Source: Albugo candida (taxonomy: Eukaryota > Oomycota > Peronosporomycetes > Albuginales > Albuginaceae). Taken from it: a stretch of DNA of 64,000 bases. Positions 31,201 to 46,200 of the stretch are shown here, piece after piece. A program made the translations under genes and the position numbers. The stretch spans positions 558,001-622,000 of the forward strand of contig CAJNAR010000145.1 in assembly GCA_905220665.1 (NCBI GenBank), given 5' to 3'. The stretch's first letter is position 1; each line of letters begins with the position of its first letter. The notes beneath the pieces are model-generated. The model was not told where the DNA came from. It made no database searches and saw nothing but the letters and a program-made list of their open reading frames with translations.

Positions 31201-34200
31201 AAGTTCCGATATACCAAGGTAATTTTGAATAAGCGTGCAATTGTATCTCATCAAACCATCATTATGCTGGATTTTTTCGGTCCTTCTCAGGAAAGACGAT
31301 AAAATGATCTTGTTCTGAAAATCTTTCCTCGCATGTAGCTTTATTCGTGTGATCTTTCTCACCGAAGAATAGATTCAAAACATTGTTAGCATGTTTTTAG
31401 GGAAATATCACACAGCTCATTTATAATACTTTTTTATCTATCACTTAGACATTCCTAGCAATTGTATTCCTTCAACCCGTTCTTGCCTTAGTTGTCGTTG
31501 GTTCATCCGAGAAAGGGCGATAAAACGATCCTGTTCCGAAACGTTTCAGCTTCACATGTAGCTTTTTTTATATATTTGTCACGTTCGGATTGAATATAAA
31601 CATTTCTGGTACATGGTTTAGAAAACAATCAAAAAGCTCACATGTTCAAGTTCCGATATACCAAGGTAATTTTGAATAAGCGTGAAATTGTATCTCATCA
31701 AACCATCATTGGGCTGGATTTATTGGGTCCTTCTCAGGAAAGACGATGAAATGATCTTGTTCTGAAAATCTTCCTTCGCAAGTAGCTTTATTCGTGTGAT
31801 GTTTGTGGCCGAAGAATAGATTCAAAACATTGTTAGCATGTTTTTAGGGAAATATCACACAGCTCATTTCTATTAGTTTTTTATCTATCACTTAGACATT
31901 CCTAGCAATTGTATTCCTTCAACCCGTTCTTGCCTTAGTTGTCGTTGGTTTATCCGAGGAAGGGCGATAAAACGATCTTGTTACGAAACGTTTCAGCTTC
32001 ACATGTAGCTTTTTTTTATATATTTGTCACGTTCGGATTGAATATAAACATTTCTGGTACATGGTTTAGAAAACAATCAAAAAGCTCACATGTTCAAGTT
32101 CCGATATACCAAGGTAATTTTGAATAAGCGTGCAATTGTATCTCATCAAACCATCATTATGCTGGATTTATTCGGTCCTTCTCAGGAAAGACGATAAAAT
32201 GATCTTGTTCTGAAAATCTTCGTTCGCAAGTAGCTTTATTCGTGTGATCTTTCTCACCGAAGAATAGATTCAAAACATTGTTGGCACACTTTCAGGGAAA
32301 TATCACACAGCTCATTTATAATACTTTTTTATCTATCACTTAGACATTCCTAGCAATTGTATTCCTTCAACCCGTTCTTGCCTTAGTTGTCGTTGGTTCA
32401 TCCGAGAAAGGGCGATAAAACGATCCTGTTCCGAAACGTTTCAGCTTCACATGTAGCTTTTTTTATATATTTGTGACGTCCGGATTGAATATAAACATTT
32501 CTGGTACATGGTTTAGAAAACATTAAAAAAGCTCACATGTTCAAGTCTCGAAATATCAAGGTATTTTTGAATAAGCGTGCTGGATTTATTCGGTCCTTCT
32601 CAGAAAAGACGATGAAATGATCTTGTTCTGAAAATCTTTCCTCGCAAGTAGCTTTATTCGTGTGATCTTTCTCACCGAAGAATAGATTCAAAACATTGTT
32701 GGCACACTTTCAGGGAAATATCACACAGCTCATTTATAATACTTTTTTATCTATCACTTAGACATTCCTAGCAATTGTATTCCTTCAACCCGTTCTTGCC
32801 TTAGTTGTCGTTGGTTCATCCGAGAAAGGGCGATAAAACCATCTTGTTCCGAAACGTTTCAGCTTCACATGTAGCTTTTTTTATATATTTGTGACGTTCG
32901 GATTGAATATAAACATTTCTGGTACATGGTTTAGAAAACAATCAAAAAGCTCACATGTTCAAGTTCCGATATACCAAGGTATTTTTGAATAAGCGTGCAA
33001 TGTATCTTATCCTACCATCATTGTGCTGGATTTATTTGGTACTTCTGGAAAAGACGATGAAATGATCTTGTTCTGAAAATCTTCGTTCGCAAGTAGCTTT
33101 ATTCGTGTGATCTTTCTCACCGAAGAATAGATTCAAAACATTGTTGGCACACTTTCAGGGAAATATCACACAGCTCATTTATAATACTTTTTTATCTATC
33201 ACTTAGACATTCCTAGCAATTGTATTCCTTCAACCCGTTCTTGCCTTAGTTGTCAATGGTTCATCCGAGGAAGGGCGATAAAACGATCCTGTTCCGAAAC
33301 GTTTCAGCTTCACATGTAGCTTTTTTTATATATTTGTCACGTTCGGATTGAATATAAACATTTCTGGTACATGGTTTAGAAAACAATCAAAAAGCTCACA
33401 TGTTCAAGTTCCGATATACCAAGGTAATTTTGAATAAGCGTGCAATTGTATCTCATCAAACCATCATTATGCTGGATTTTTCGGTCCTTCTCAGGAAAGA
33501 CGATAAAATGATCTTGTTCTGAAAATCTTTCCTCGCATGTAGCTTTATTCGTGTGATCTTTCTCACCGAAGAATAGATTCAAAACATTGTTGGCATACTT
33601 TCAGGGAAATATCACACAGCTCATTTATAATACTTTTTTATCTATCACTTAGACATTCCTAGCAATTGTATTCCTTCAACCCGTTCTTGCCTTAGTTGTC
33701 GTTGGTTCATCCGAGAAAGGGCGATAAAACCATCTTGTTCCGAAACGTTTCAGCTTCACATGTAGCTTTTTTTATATATTTGTGACGTCCGGATTGAATA
33801 TAAACATTTCTGGTACATGGTTTAGAAAACATTAAAAAAGCTCACATGTTCAAGTCTCGAAATATCAAGGTATTTTTGAATAAGCGTGCTGGATTTATTC
33901 GGTCCTTCTCAGAAAAGACGATGAAATGATCTTGTTCTGAAAATCTTTCCTCGCAAGTAGCTTTATTCGTGTGATGTTTGTGGCCGAAGAATAGATTCAA
34001 AACATTGTTAGCATGTTTTTAGGGAAATATCACACAGCTCATTTATAATACTTTTTTATCTATCACTTAGACATTCCTAGCAATTGTATTCCTCCAACCC
34101 GTTCTTGCCTTAGTTGTCGTTGGTTCATCCGAGAAAGGGCGATAAAACCATCTTGTTCCGAAACGTTTCAGCTTCACATGTAGCTTTTTTTATATATTTG

Positions 34201-37200
34201 TGACGTCCGGATTGAATATAAACATTTCTGGTACATGGTTTAGAAAACATTAAAAAAGCTCACATGTTCAAGTCTCGAAATATCAAGGTATTTTTGAATA
34301 AGCGTGCTGGATTTATTCGGTCCTTCTCAGAAAAGACGATGAAATGATCTTGTTCTGAAAATCTTTCCTCGCAAGTAGCTTTATTCGTGTGATGTTTGTG
34401 GCCGAAGAATAGATTCAAAACATTGTTAGCATGTTTTTAGGGAAATATCACACAGCTCATTTCTATTAGTTTTTTATCTATCACTTAGACATTCCTAGCA
34501 ATTGTATTCCTCCAACCCGTTCTTGCCTTAGTTGTCGTTGGTTCATCCGAGGAAGGGCGATAAAACGATCCTGTTCCGAAACGTTTCAGCTTCACATGTA
34601 GCTTTTTTTATATATTTGTGACGTCCGGATTGAATATAAACATTTCTGGTACATGGTTTAGAAAACATTAAAAAAGCTCACATGTTCAAGTCTCGAAATA
34701 TCAAGGTATTTTTGAATAAGCGTGCTGGATTTATTCGGTCCTTCTCAGAAAAGACGATGAAATGATCTTGTTCTGAAAATCTTTCCTCGCAAGTAGCTTT
34801 ATTCGTGTGATGTTTGTGGCCGAAGAATAGATTCAAAACATTGTTAGCATGTTTTTAGGGAAATATCACACAGCTCATTTATAATACTTTTTTATCTATC
34901 ACTTAGACATTCCTAGCAATTGTATTCCTTCAACCCGTTCTTGCCTTAGTTGTCGTTGGTTCATCCGAGAAAGGGCGATAAAACCATCTTGTTCCGAAAC
35001 GTTTCAGCTTCACATGTAGCTTTTTTTATATATTTGTGACGTTCGGATTGAATATAAACATTTCTGGTACATGGTTTAGAAAACAATCAAAAAGCTCACA
35101 TGTTCAAGTTCCGATATACCAAGGTATTTTTGAATAAGCGTGCAATGTATCTTATCCTACCATCATTGTGCTGGATTTATTTGGTACTTCTGGAAAAGAC
35201 GATGAAATGATCTTGTTCTGAAAATCTTCGTTCGCAAGTAGCTTTATTCGTGTGATCTTTCTCACCGAAGAATAGATTCAAAACATTGTTGGCACACTTT
35301 CAGGGAAATATCACACAGCTCATTTATAATACTTTTTTATCTATCACTTAGACATTCCTAGCAATTGTATTCCTTCAACCCGTTCTTGCCTTAGTTGTCA
35401 ATGGTTCATCCGAGGAAGGGCGATAAAACGATCCTGTTCCGAAACGTTTCAGCTTCACATGTAGCTTTTTTATATATTTGTCACGTTCGGATTGAATATA
35501 AACATTTCTGGTACATGGTTTAGAAAACAATCAAAAAGCTCACATGTTCAAGTTCCGATATACCAAGGTAATTTTGAATAAGCGTGCAATTGTATCTCAT
35601 CAAACCATCATTATGCTGGATTTTTTCGGTCCTTCTCAGGAAAGACGATAAAATGATCTTGTTCTGAAAATCTTTCCTCGCATGTAGCTTTATTCGTGTG
35701 ATCTTTCTCACCGAAGAATAGATTCAAAACATTGTTGGCATACTTTCAGGGAAATATCACACAGCTCATTTATAATACTTTTTTATCTATCACTTAGACA
35801 TTCCTAGCAATTGTATTCCTTCAACCCGTTCTTGCCTTAGTTGTCGTTGGTTCATCCGAGAAAGGGCGATAAAACGATCTTGTTCCGAAACGTTTCAGCT
35901 TCACATGTAGCTTTTTTTATATATTTGTGACGTCCGGATTGAATATAAACATTTCTGGTACATGGTTTAGAAAACATTAAAAAAGCTCACATGTTCAAGT
36001 CTCGAAATATCAAGGTATTTTTGAATAAGCGTGCTGGATTTATTCGGTCCTTCTCAGAAAAGACGATGAAATGATCTTGTTCTGAAAATCTTTCCTCGCA
36101 AGTAGCTTTATTCGTGTGATGTTTGTGGCCGAAGAATAGATTCAAAACATTGTTAGCATGTTTTTAGGGAAATATCACACAGCTCATTTATAATACTTTT
36201 TTATCTATCACTTAGACATTCCTAGCAATTGTATTCCTTCAACCCGTTCTTGCCTTAGTTGTCGTTGGTTCATCCGAGAAAGGGCGATAAAACCATCTTG
36301 TTCCGAAACGTTTCAGCTTCACATGTAGCTTTTTTTATATATTTGTGACGTCCGGATTGAATATAAACATTTCTGGTACATGGTTTAGAAAACATTAAAA
36401 AAGCTCACATGTTCAAGTCTCGAAATATCAAGGTATTTTTGAATAAGCGTGCTGGATTTATTCGGTCCTTCTCAGAAAAGACGATGAAATGATCTTGTTC
36501 TGAAAATCTTTCCTCGCAAGTAGCTTTATTCGTGTGATGTTTGTGGCCGAAGAATAGATTCAAAACATTGTTAGCATGTTTTTAGGGAAATATCACACAG
36601 CTCATTTCTATTAGTTTTTTATCTATCACTTAGACATTCCTAGCAATTGTATTCCTCCAACCCGTTCTTGCCTTAGTTGTCGTTGGTTCATCCGAGGAAG
36701 GGCGATAAAACGATCCTGTTCCGAAACGTTTCAGCTTCACATGTAGCTTTTTTTATATATTTGTCACGTTCGGATTGAATATAAACATTTCTGGTACATG
36801 GTTTAGAAAACAATCAAAAAGCTCACATGTTCAAGTTCCGATATACCAAGGTAATTTTGAATAAGCGTGCAATTGTATCTCATCAAACCATCATTATGCT
36901 GGATTTTTTCGGTCCTTCTCAGGAAAGACGATAAAATGATCTTGTTCTGAAAATCTTTCCTCGCAAGTAGCTTTATTCGTGTGATCTTTCTCACCGAAGA
37001 ATAGATTCAAAACATTGTTGGCATACTTTCAGGGAAATATCACACAGCTCATTTATAATACTTTTTTATCTATCACTTAGACATTCCTAGCAATTGTATT
37101 CCTTCAACCCGTTCTTGCCTTAGTTGTCGTTGGTTCATCCGAGAAAGGGCGATAAAACCATCTTGTTCCGAAACGTTTCAGCTTCACATGTAGCTTTTTT

Positions 37201-40200
37201 TATATATTTGTGACGTTCGGATTGAATATAAACATTTCTGGTACATGGTTTAGAAAACAATCAAAAAGCTCACATGTTCAAGTCTCGAAATATCAAGGTA
37301 TTTTTGAATAAGCGTGCTGGATTTATTCGGTCCTTCTCAGAAAAGACGATGAAATGATCTTGTTCTGAAAATCTTCCTTCGCAAGTAGCTTTATTCGTGT
37401 GATGTCTGTGGCCGAAGAATAGATTCAAAACATTGTTAGCATGTTTTTAGGGAAATATCACACAGCTCATTTCTATTAGTTTTTTATCTATCACTTAGAC
37501 ATTCCTAGCAATTGTATTCCTTCAACCCGTTCTTGCCTTAGTTGTCGTTGGGTCATCCGAGAAAGGGGATAAAACCATCTTGTTACGAAACGTTTTAGCT
37601 TCACATGTAGCTTTTTTTTAAATATTTGTCACGTTCGGATTGAATATAAACATTTTTGGTACATGGTTTAGAAAACAATCAAAAAGCTCACATGTTCAAG
37701 TCTCGAAATATCAAGGTATTTTTGAATAAGCGTGCTGGATTTATTCGGTGCTTCTCAGAAAAGACGATGAAATGAACTTGTTCTGAAAATCTTCCTTCGC
37801 AAGTAGCTTTATTCGTGTGATGTTTGTGGCCGAAGAATAGATTCAAAACATTGTTAGCATGTTTTTAGGGAAATATCACACAGCTCATTTATAATACTTT
37901 TTTATCTATCACTTAGACATTCCTAGCAATTGTATTCCTTCAACCCGTTCTTGCCTTAGTTGTCGTTGGTTCATCCGAGAAAGGGCGATAAAACCATCTT
38001 GTTCCGAAACGTTTCAGCTTCACATGTAGCTTTTTTTATATATTTGTGACGTTCGGATTGAATATAAACATTTCTGGTACATGGTTTAGAAAACAATCAA
38101 AAAGCTCACATGTTCAAGTTCCGATATACCAAGGTAATTTTGAATAAGCGTGCAATTGTATCTCATCAAACCATCATTATGCTGGATTTATTCGGTCCTT
38201 CTCAGGAAAGACGATGAAATGATCTTGTTCTGAAAATCTTCCTTCGCAAGTAGCTTTATTCGTGTGATGTCTGTGGCCGAAGAATAGATTCAAAACATTG
38301 TTAGCATGTTTTTAGGGAAATATCACACAGCTCATTTCTATTAGTTTTTTATCTATCACTTAGACATTCCTAGCAATTGTATTCCTTCAACCCGTTCTTG
38401 CCTTAGTTGTCGTTGGTTCATCCGAGAAAGGGCGATAAAACGATCCTGTTCCGAAACGTTTCAGCTTCACATGTAGCTTTTTTTATATATTTGTCACGTT
38501 CGGATTGAATATAAACATTTTTGGTACATGGTTTAGAAAACAATCAAAAAGCTCACATGTTCAAGTTCCGATATACCAAGGTAATTTTGAATAAGCGTGC
38601 AATTGTATCTCATCAAACCATCATTATGCTGGATTTTTTCGGTCCGTCTCAGGAAAGACGATAAAATGATCTTGTTCTGAAAATCTTTCCTCGCAAGTAG
38701 CTTTATTCGTGTGATCTTTCTCACCGAAGAATAGATTCAAAACATTGTTGGCATACTTTCAGGGAAATATCACACAGCTCATTTATAATACTTTTTTATC
38801 TATCACTTAGACATTCCTAGCAATTGTATTCCTTCAACCCGTTCTTGCCTTAGTTGTCGTTGGTTCATCCGAGAAAGGGCGATAAAACGATCCTGTTCCG
38901 AAACGTTTCAGCTTCACATGTAGCTTTTTTTATATATTTGTCACGTTCGGATTGAATATAAACATTTTTGGTACATGGTTTAGAAAACAATCAAAAAGCT
39001 CACATGTTCAAGTCTCGAAATATCAAGGTATTTTTGAATAAGCGTGCTGGATTTATTCGGTCCTTCTCAGAAAAGACGATGAAATGAACTTGTTCTGAAA
39101 ATCTTTCCTCGCAAGTAGCTTTATTCGTGTGATCTTTCTCACCGAAGAATAGATTCGCAACATTGTTAGCATGTTTTTAGGGAAATATCACACAGCTCAT
39201 TTCTATTAGTTTTTTATCTATCACTAAGACATTGCTAGCAATTGTATTCCTTCAACCAATACTTACCTTAGTTGTCGTTGGGTCATCCGAGAAAGGGGAT
39301 AAAACCATCTTGTTACGAAACGTTTTAGCTTCACATGTAGCTTTTTTTTAAATATTTGTCACGTTCGGATTGAATATAAACATTTTTGGTACATGGTTTA
39401 CAAAACAATCAAAAAGCTCACATGTTCAAGTCTCGAAATATCAAGGTATTTTTGACTAAGCGTGCTGGATTTATTCGGTCCTTCTCAGAAAAGACGATGA
39501 AATGAACTTGTTCTGAAAATCTTCCTTCGCAAGTAGCTTTATTCGTGTGATGTTTGTGGCCGAAGAATAGATTCAAAACATTGTTAGCATGTTTTTAGGG
39601 AAATATCACACAGCTCATTTCTATTAGTTTTTTATCTATCACTTAGACATTCCTAGCAATTGTATTCCTTCAACCCGTTCTTGCCTTAGTTGTCGTTGGT
39701 TCATCCGAGGAAGGGCGATAAAACGATCTTGTTCCGAAACGTTTCAGCTTCACATGTAGCTTTTTTTATATATTTGTCACGTTCGGATTGAATATAAACA
39801 TTTCTGGTACATGGTTTAGAAAACAATCAAAAAGCTCACATGTTCAAGTTCCGATATACCAAGGTAATTTTGAATAAGCGTGCAATTGTATCTCATCAAA
39901 CCATCATTGGGCTGGTTTTATTCGGTACTTTCAGGAAAGACGATGAAATGATCTTGTTCTGAAAATCTTCCTTCGCAAGTAGCTTTATTCGTGTGATCTT
40001 TCTCACCGAAGAATAGATTCAAAACATTGTTGGCATGTTTTTAGGGAAATATCACACAGCTCATTTCTATTAGTTTTTTATCTATCACTTAGACATTCCT
40101 AGCAATTGTATTCCTTCAACCCGTTCTTGCCTTAGTTGTCGTTGGTTCATCCGAGGAAGGGCGATAAAACGATCTTGTTACGAAACGTTTCAGCTTCACA

Positions 40201-43200
40201 TGTAGCTTTTTTTTATATATTTGTCACGTTCGGATTGAATATAAACATTTCTGGTACATGGTTTAGAAAACAATCAAAAAGCTCACATGTTCAAGTTCCG
40301 ATATACCAAGGTAATTTTGAATAAGCGTGCAATTGTATCTCATCAAACCATCATTATGCTGGATTTATTCGGTCCTTCTCAGGAAAGACGATGAAATGAT
40401 CTTGTTCTGAAAATCTTCCTTCGCAAGTAGCTTTATTCGTGTGATGTTTGTGGCCGAAGAATAGATTCAAAACATTGTTAGCATGTTTTTAGGGAAATAT
40501 CACACAGCTCATTTCTATTAGTTTTTTATCTATCACTTAGACATTCCTAGCAATTGTATTCCTTCAACCCGTTCTTGCCTTAGTTGTCGTTGGTTCATCC
40601 GAGGAAGGGCGATAAACCGATCCTGTTCCGAAACGTTTCAGCTTCACATGTAGCTTTTTTTATATATTTGTCACGTTCGGATTGAATATAAACATTTCTG
40701 GTACATGGTTTAGAAAACAATCAAAAAGCTCACATGTTCAAGTTCCGATATACCAAGGTAATTTTGAATAAGCGTGCAATTGTATCTCATCAAACCATCA
40801 TTATGCTGGATTTTTTCGGTCCTTCTCAGGAAAGACGATAAAATGATCTTGTTCTGAAAATCTTTCCTCGCATGTAGCTTTATTCGTGTGATCTTTCTCA
40901 CCGAAGAATAGATTCAAAACATTGTTGGCATACTTTCAGGGAAATATCACACAGCTCATTTATAATACTTTTTTATCTATCACTTAGACATTCCTAGCAA
41001 TTGTATTCCTTCAACCCATACTTGCCTTAGTTGTCGTTGGTTCATCCGAGAAAGGGCGATAAAACCATCTTGTTACGAAACGTTTTAGCTTCACATGTAG
41101 CTTTTTTTTACTATATTTGTGACGTCCGGATCGAATATAAACATTTCTGGTACATGGTTTAGAAAACATTAAAAAAGCTCACATGTTCAAGTCTCGAAAT
41201 ATCAAGGTATTTTTGAATAAGCGTGCTGGATTTATTCGGTCCTTCTCAGAAAAGACGATGAAATGATCTTGTTCTGAAAATCTTTCCTCGCAAGTAGCTT
41301 TATTCGTGTGATCTTTCTCACCGAAGAATAGATTCAAAACATTGTTGGCATACTTTCAGGGAAATATCACACAGCTCATTTATAATACTTTTTTATCTAT
41401 CACTTAGACATTCCTAGCAATTGTATTCCTTCAACCAATACTTGCCTTAGTTGTCGTTGGTTCATCCGAGAAAGGGCGATAAAACCATCTTGTTACGAAA
41501 CGTTTTAGCTTCACATGTAGCTTTTTTTATATATTTGTCACGTTCGGATTGAATATAAACATTTCTGGTACATGGTTTAGAAAACAATCAAAAAGCTCAC
41601 ATGTTCAAGTTCCGATATACCAAGGTAATTTTGAATAAGCGTGCAATTGTATCTCATCAAACCATCATTGGGCTGGTTTTATTCGGTACTTTCAGGAAAG
41701 ACGATGAAATGATCTTGTTCTGAAAATCTTCCTTCGCAAGTAGCTTTATTCGTGTGATGTTTGTGGCCGAAGAATAGATTCAAAACATTGTTAGCATGTT
41801 TTTAGGGAAATATCACACAGCTCATTTCTATTAGTTTTTTATCTATCACTTAGACATTCCTAGCAATTGTATTCCTTCAACCCGTTCTTGCCTTAGTTGT
41901 CGTTGGTTTATCCGAGGAAGGGCGATAAAACGATCTTGTTACGAAACGTTTTAGCTTCACATGTAGCTTTTTTTTAAATATTTGTCACGTTCGGATTGAA
42001 TATAAACATTTTTGGTACATGGTTTAGAAAACAATCAAAAAGCTCACATGTTCAAGTCTCGAAATATCAAGGTATTTTTGAATAAGCGTGCTGGATTTAT
42101 TCGGTCCTTCTCAGAAAAGACGATGAAATGATCTTGTTCTGAAAATCTTTCCTCGCAAGTAGCTTTATTCGTGTGATCTTTCTCACCGAAGAATAGATTC
42201 AAAACATTGTTGGCATGTTTTTAGGGAAATATCACACAGCTCATTTCTATTAGTTTTTTATCTATCACTTCGACATCGCTGGCATTTATATTCCTTCAAC
42301 CCATGCTTGCCTTAGTTGTCGTTGGTTCATCCGAGAAAGGGCGATAAAACCATCTTGTTACGAAACGTTTTAGCTTCACATGTAGCTTTTTTTTATATAT
42401 TTGTGACGTCCGGATCGAATATAAACATTTCTGGTACATGGTTTAGAAAACATTAAAAAAGCTCACATGTTCAAGTTCCGATATACCAAGGTAATTTTGA
42501 ATAAGCGTGAAATTGTATCTCATCAAACCATCATTGGGCTGGTTTTATTCGGTACTTTCAGGAAAGACGATGAAATGATCTTGTTCTGAAAATCTTCCTT
42601 CGCAAGTAGCTTTATTCGTGTGATCTTTCTCACCGAAGAATAGATTCAAAACATTGTTGGCATACTTTCAGGGAAATATCACACAGCTCATTTATAATAC
42701 TTTTTTATCTATCACTTAGACATTCCTAGCAATTGTATTCCTTCAACCCGTTCTTGCCTTAGTTGTCGTTGGTTCATCCGAGAAAGGGCGATAAAACCAT
42801 CTTGTTCCGAAACGTTTCAGCTTCACATGTAGCTTTTTTTATATATTTGTGACGTCCGGATTGAATATAAACATTTCTGGTACATGGTTTAGAAAACAAT
42901 AAAAAAGCTCACATGTTCAAATTCCGATATACCAAGGTAATTTTGAATAAGCGTGCTGGATTTTTTCGGTCCTTCTCAGAAAAGACGATGAAATGAACTT
43001 GTTCTGAAAATCTTTCCTCGCAAGTAGCTTTATTCGTGTGATCTTTCTCACCGAAGAATAGATTCGCAACATTGTTAGCATGTTTTTAGGGAAATATCAC
43101 ACAGCTCATTTCTTTTAGTTTTTTATCTATCACTAAGACATTGCTAGCAATTGTATTCCTTCAACCAATACTTACCTTAGTTGTCGTTGGGTCATCCGAG

Positions 43201-46200
43201 AAAGGGGATAAAACCATCTTGTTACGAAACGTTTTAGCTTCACATGTAGCTTTTTTTTATATATTTGTCACGTTCGGATTGAATATAAACATTTTTGGTA
43301 CATGGTTTAGAAAACAATCAAAAAGCTCACATGTTCAAGTCTCGAAATATCAAGGTATTTTTGAATAAGCGTGCTGGATTTATTCGGTCCTTCTCAGAAA
43401 AGACGATGAAATGAACTTGTTCTGAAAATCTTCCTTCGCAAGTAGCTTTATTCGTGTGATGTTTGTGGCCAAAGAATAGATTCAAAACATTGTTAGCATG
43501 TTTTTAGGGAAATATCACACAGCTCATTTCTATTAGTTTTTTATCTATCACTTAGACATCGCTGGCACTTATATTCCTTCAACCCATACTTGCCTTAGTT
43601 GTCGTTGGTTCATCCGAGAAAGGGCGATAAAACGATCCTGTTCCGAAACGTTTCAGCTTCACATGTAGCTTTTTTTATATATTTGTCACGTTCGGATTGA
43701 ATATAAACATTTCTGGTACATGGTTTAGAAAACAATCAAAAAGCTCACATGTTCAAGTTCCGATATACCAAGGTAATTTTGAATAAGCGTGAAATTGTAT
43801 CTCATCAAACCATCATTGGGCTGGTTTTATTCGGTACTTTCAGGAAAGACGATGAAATGATCTTGTTCTGAAAATCTTCCTTCGCAAGTAGCTTTATTCG
43901 TGTGATCTTTCTCACCGAAGAATAGATTCAAAACATTGTTGGCATACTTTCAGGGAAATATCACACAGCTCATTTATAATACTTTTTTATCTATCACTTA
44001 GACATTCCTAGCAATTGTATTCCTTCAACCCGTTCTTGCCTTAGTTGTCGTTGGTTCATCCGAGAAAGGGCGATAAAACGATCCTGTTCCGAAACGTTTC
44101 AGCTTCACATGTAGCTTTTTTTATATATTTGTCACGTTCGGATTGAATATAAACATTTCTGGTACATGGTTTAGAAAACAATCAAAAAGCTCACATGTTC
44201 AAGTTCCGATATACCAAGGTAATTTTGAATAAGCGTGCAATTGTATCTCATCAAACCATCATTATGCTGGATTTATTCGGTCCTTCTCAGGAAAGACGAT
44301 GAAATGAACTTGTTCTGAAAATCTTCCTTCGCAAGTAGCTTTATTCGTGTGATGTTTGTGGCCAAAGAATAGATTCAAAACATTGTTAGCATGTTTTTAG
44401 GGAAATATCACACAGCTCATTTCTATTAGTTTTTTATCTATCACTTAGACATTCCTAGCAATTGTATTCCTTCAACCCGTTCTTGCCTTAGTTGTCGTTG
44501 GTTTATCCGAGGAAGGGCGATAAAACGATCTTGTTACGAAACGTTTTAGCTTCACATGTAGCTTTTTTTTAAATATTTGTCACGTTCGGATTGAATATAA
44601 ACATTTTTGGTACATGGTTTAGAAAACAATCAAAAAGCTCACATGTTCAAGTTCCGATATACCAAGGTAATTTTGAATAAGCGTGCAATTGTATCTCATC
44701 AAACCATCATTATGCTGGATTTTTCGGTCCTTCTCAGGAAAGACGATAAAATGATCTTGTTCTGAAAATCTTTCCTCGCATGTAGCTTTATTCGTGTGAT
44801 CTTTCTCACCGAAGAATAGATTCAAAACATTGTTGGCATACTTTCAGGGAAATATCACACAGCTCATTTATAATACTTTTTTATCTATCACTTAGACATT
44901 CCTAGCAATTGTATTCCTTCAACCCGTTCTTGCCTTAGTTGTCGTTGGTTCATCCGAGAAAGGGCGATAAAACCATCTTGTTACGAAACGTTTTAGCTTC
45001 ACATGTAGCTTTTTTTATATATTTGTGACGTCCGGATCGAATATAAACATTTCTGGTACATGGTTTAGAAAACATTAAAATAGCTCACATGTTCAAGTCT
45101 CGAAATATCAAGGTATTTTTGAATAAGCGTGCTGGATTTATTCGGTCCTTCTCAGAAAAGACGATGAAATGATCTTGTTCTGAAAATCTTTCCTCGCAAG
45201 TAGCTTTATTCGTGTGATCTTTCTCACCGAAGAATAGATTCAAAACATTGTTGGCATGTTTTTAGGGAAATATCACACAGCTCATTTCTATTAGTTTTTT
45301 ATCTATCACTTAGACATTCCTAGCAATTGTATTCCTTCAACCCGTTCTTGCCTTAGTTGTCGTTGGTTCATCCGAGAAAGGGCGATAAAACCATCTTGTT
45401 ACGAAACGTTTTAGCTTCACATGTAGCTTTTTTTTATATATTTGTGACGTCCGGATCGAATATAAACATTTCTGGTACATGGTTTAGAAAACATTAAAAA
45501 AGCTCACATGTTCAAGTTTCGAAATATCAAGGTAATTTTGAATAAGCGTGCTGGATTTATTCGGTCCTTCTCAGAAAAGACGATGAAATGATCTTGTTCT
45601 GAAAATCTTTCCTCGCAAGTAGCTTTATTCGTGTGATCTTTCTCACCGAAGAATAGATTCAAAACATTGTTGGCATACTTTCAGGGAAATATCACACAGC
45701 TCATTTATAATACTTTTTTATCTATCACTTAGACATTCCTAGCAATTGTATTCCTTCAACCCGTTCTTGCCTTAGTTGTCGTTGGTTCATCCGAGAAAGG
45801 GCGATAAAACGATCCTGTTCCGAAACGTTTCAGCTTCACATGTAGCTTTTTTTATATATTTGTCACGTTCGGATTGAATATAAACATTTCTGGTACATGG
45901 TTTAGAAAACAATCAAAAAGCTCACATGTTCAAGTTCCGATATACCAAGGTAATTTTGAATAAGCGTGAAATTGTATCTCATCAAACCATCATTGGGCTG
46001 GTTTTATTCGGTACTTTCAGGAAAGACGATGAAATGATCTTGTTCTGAAAATCTTCCTTCGCAAGTAGCTTTATTCGTGTGATCTTTCTCACCGAAGAAT
46101 AGATTCAAAACATTGTTGGCATGTTTTTAGGGAAATATCACACAGCTCATTTCTATTAGTTTTTTATCTATCACTTAGACATCGCTGGCATTTATATTCC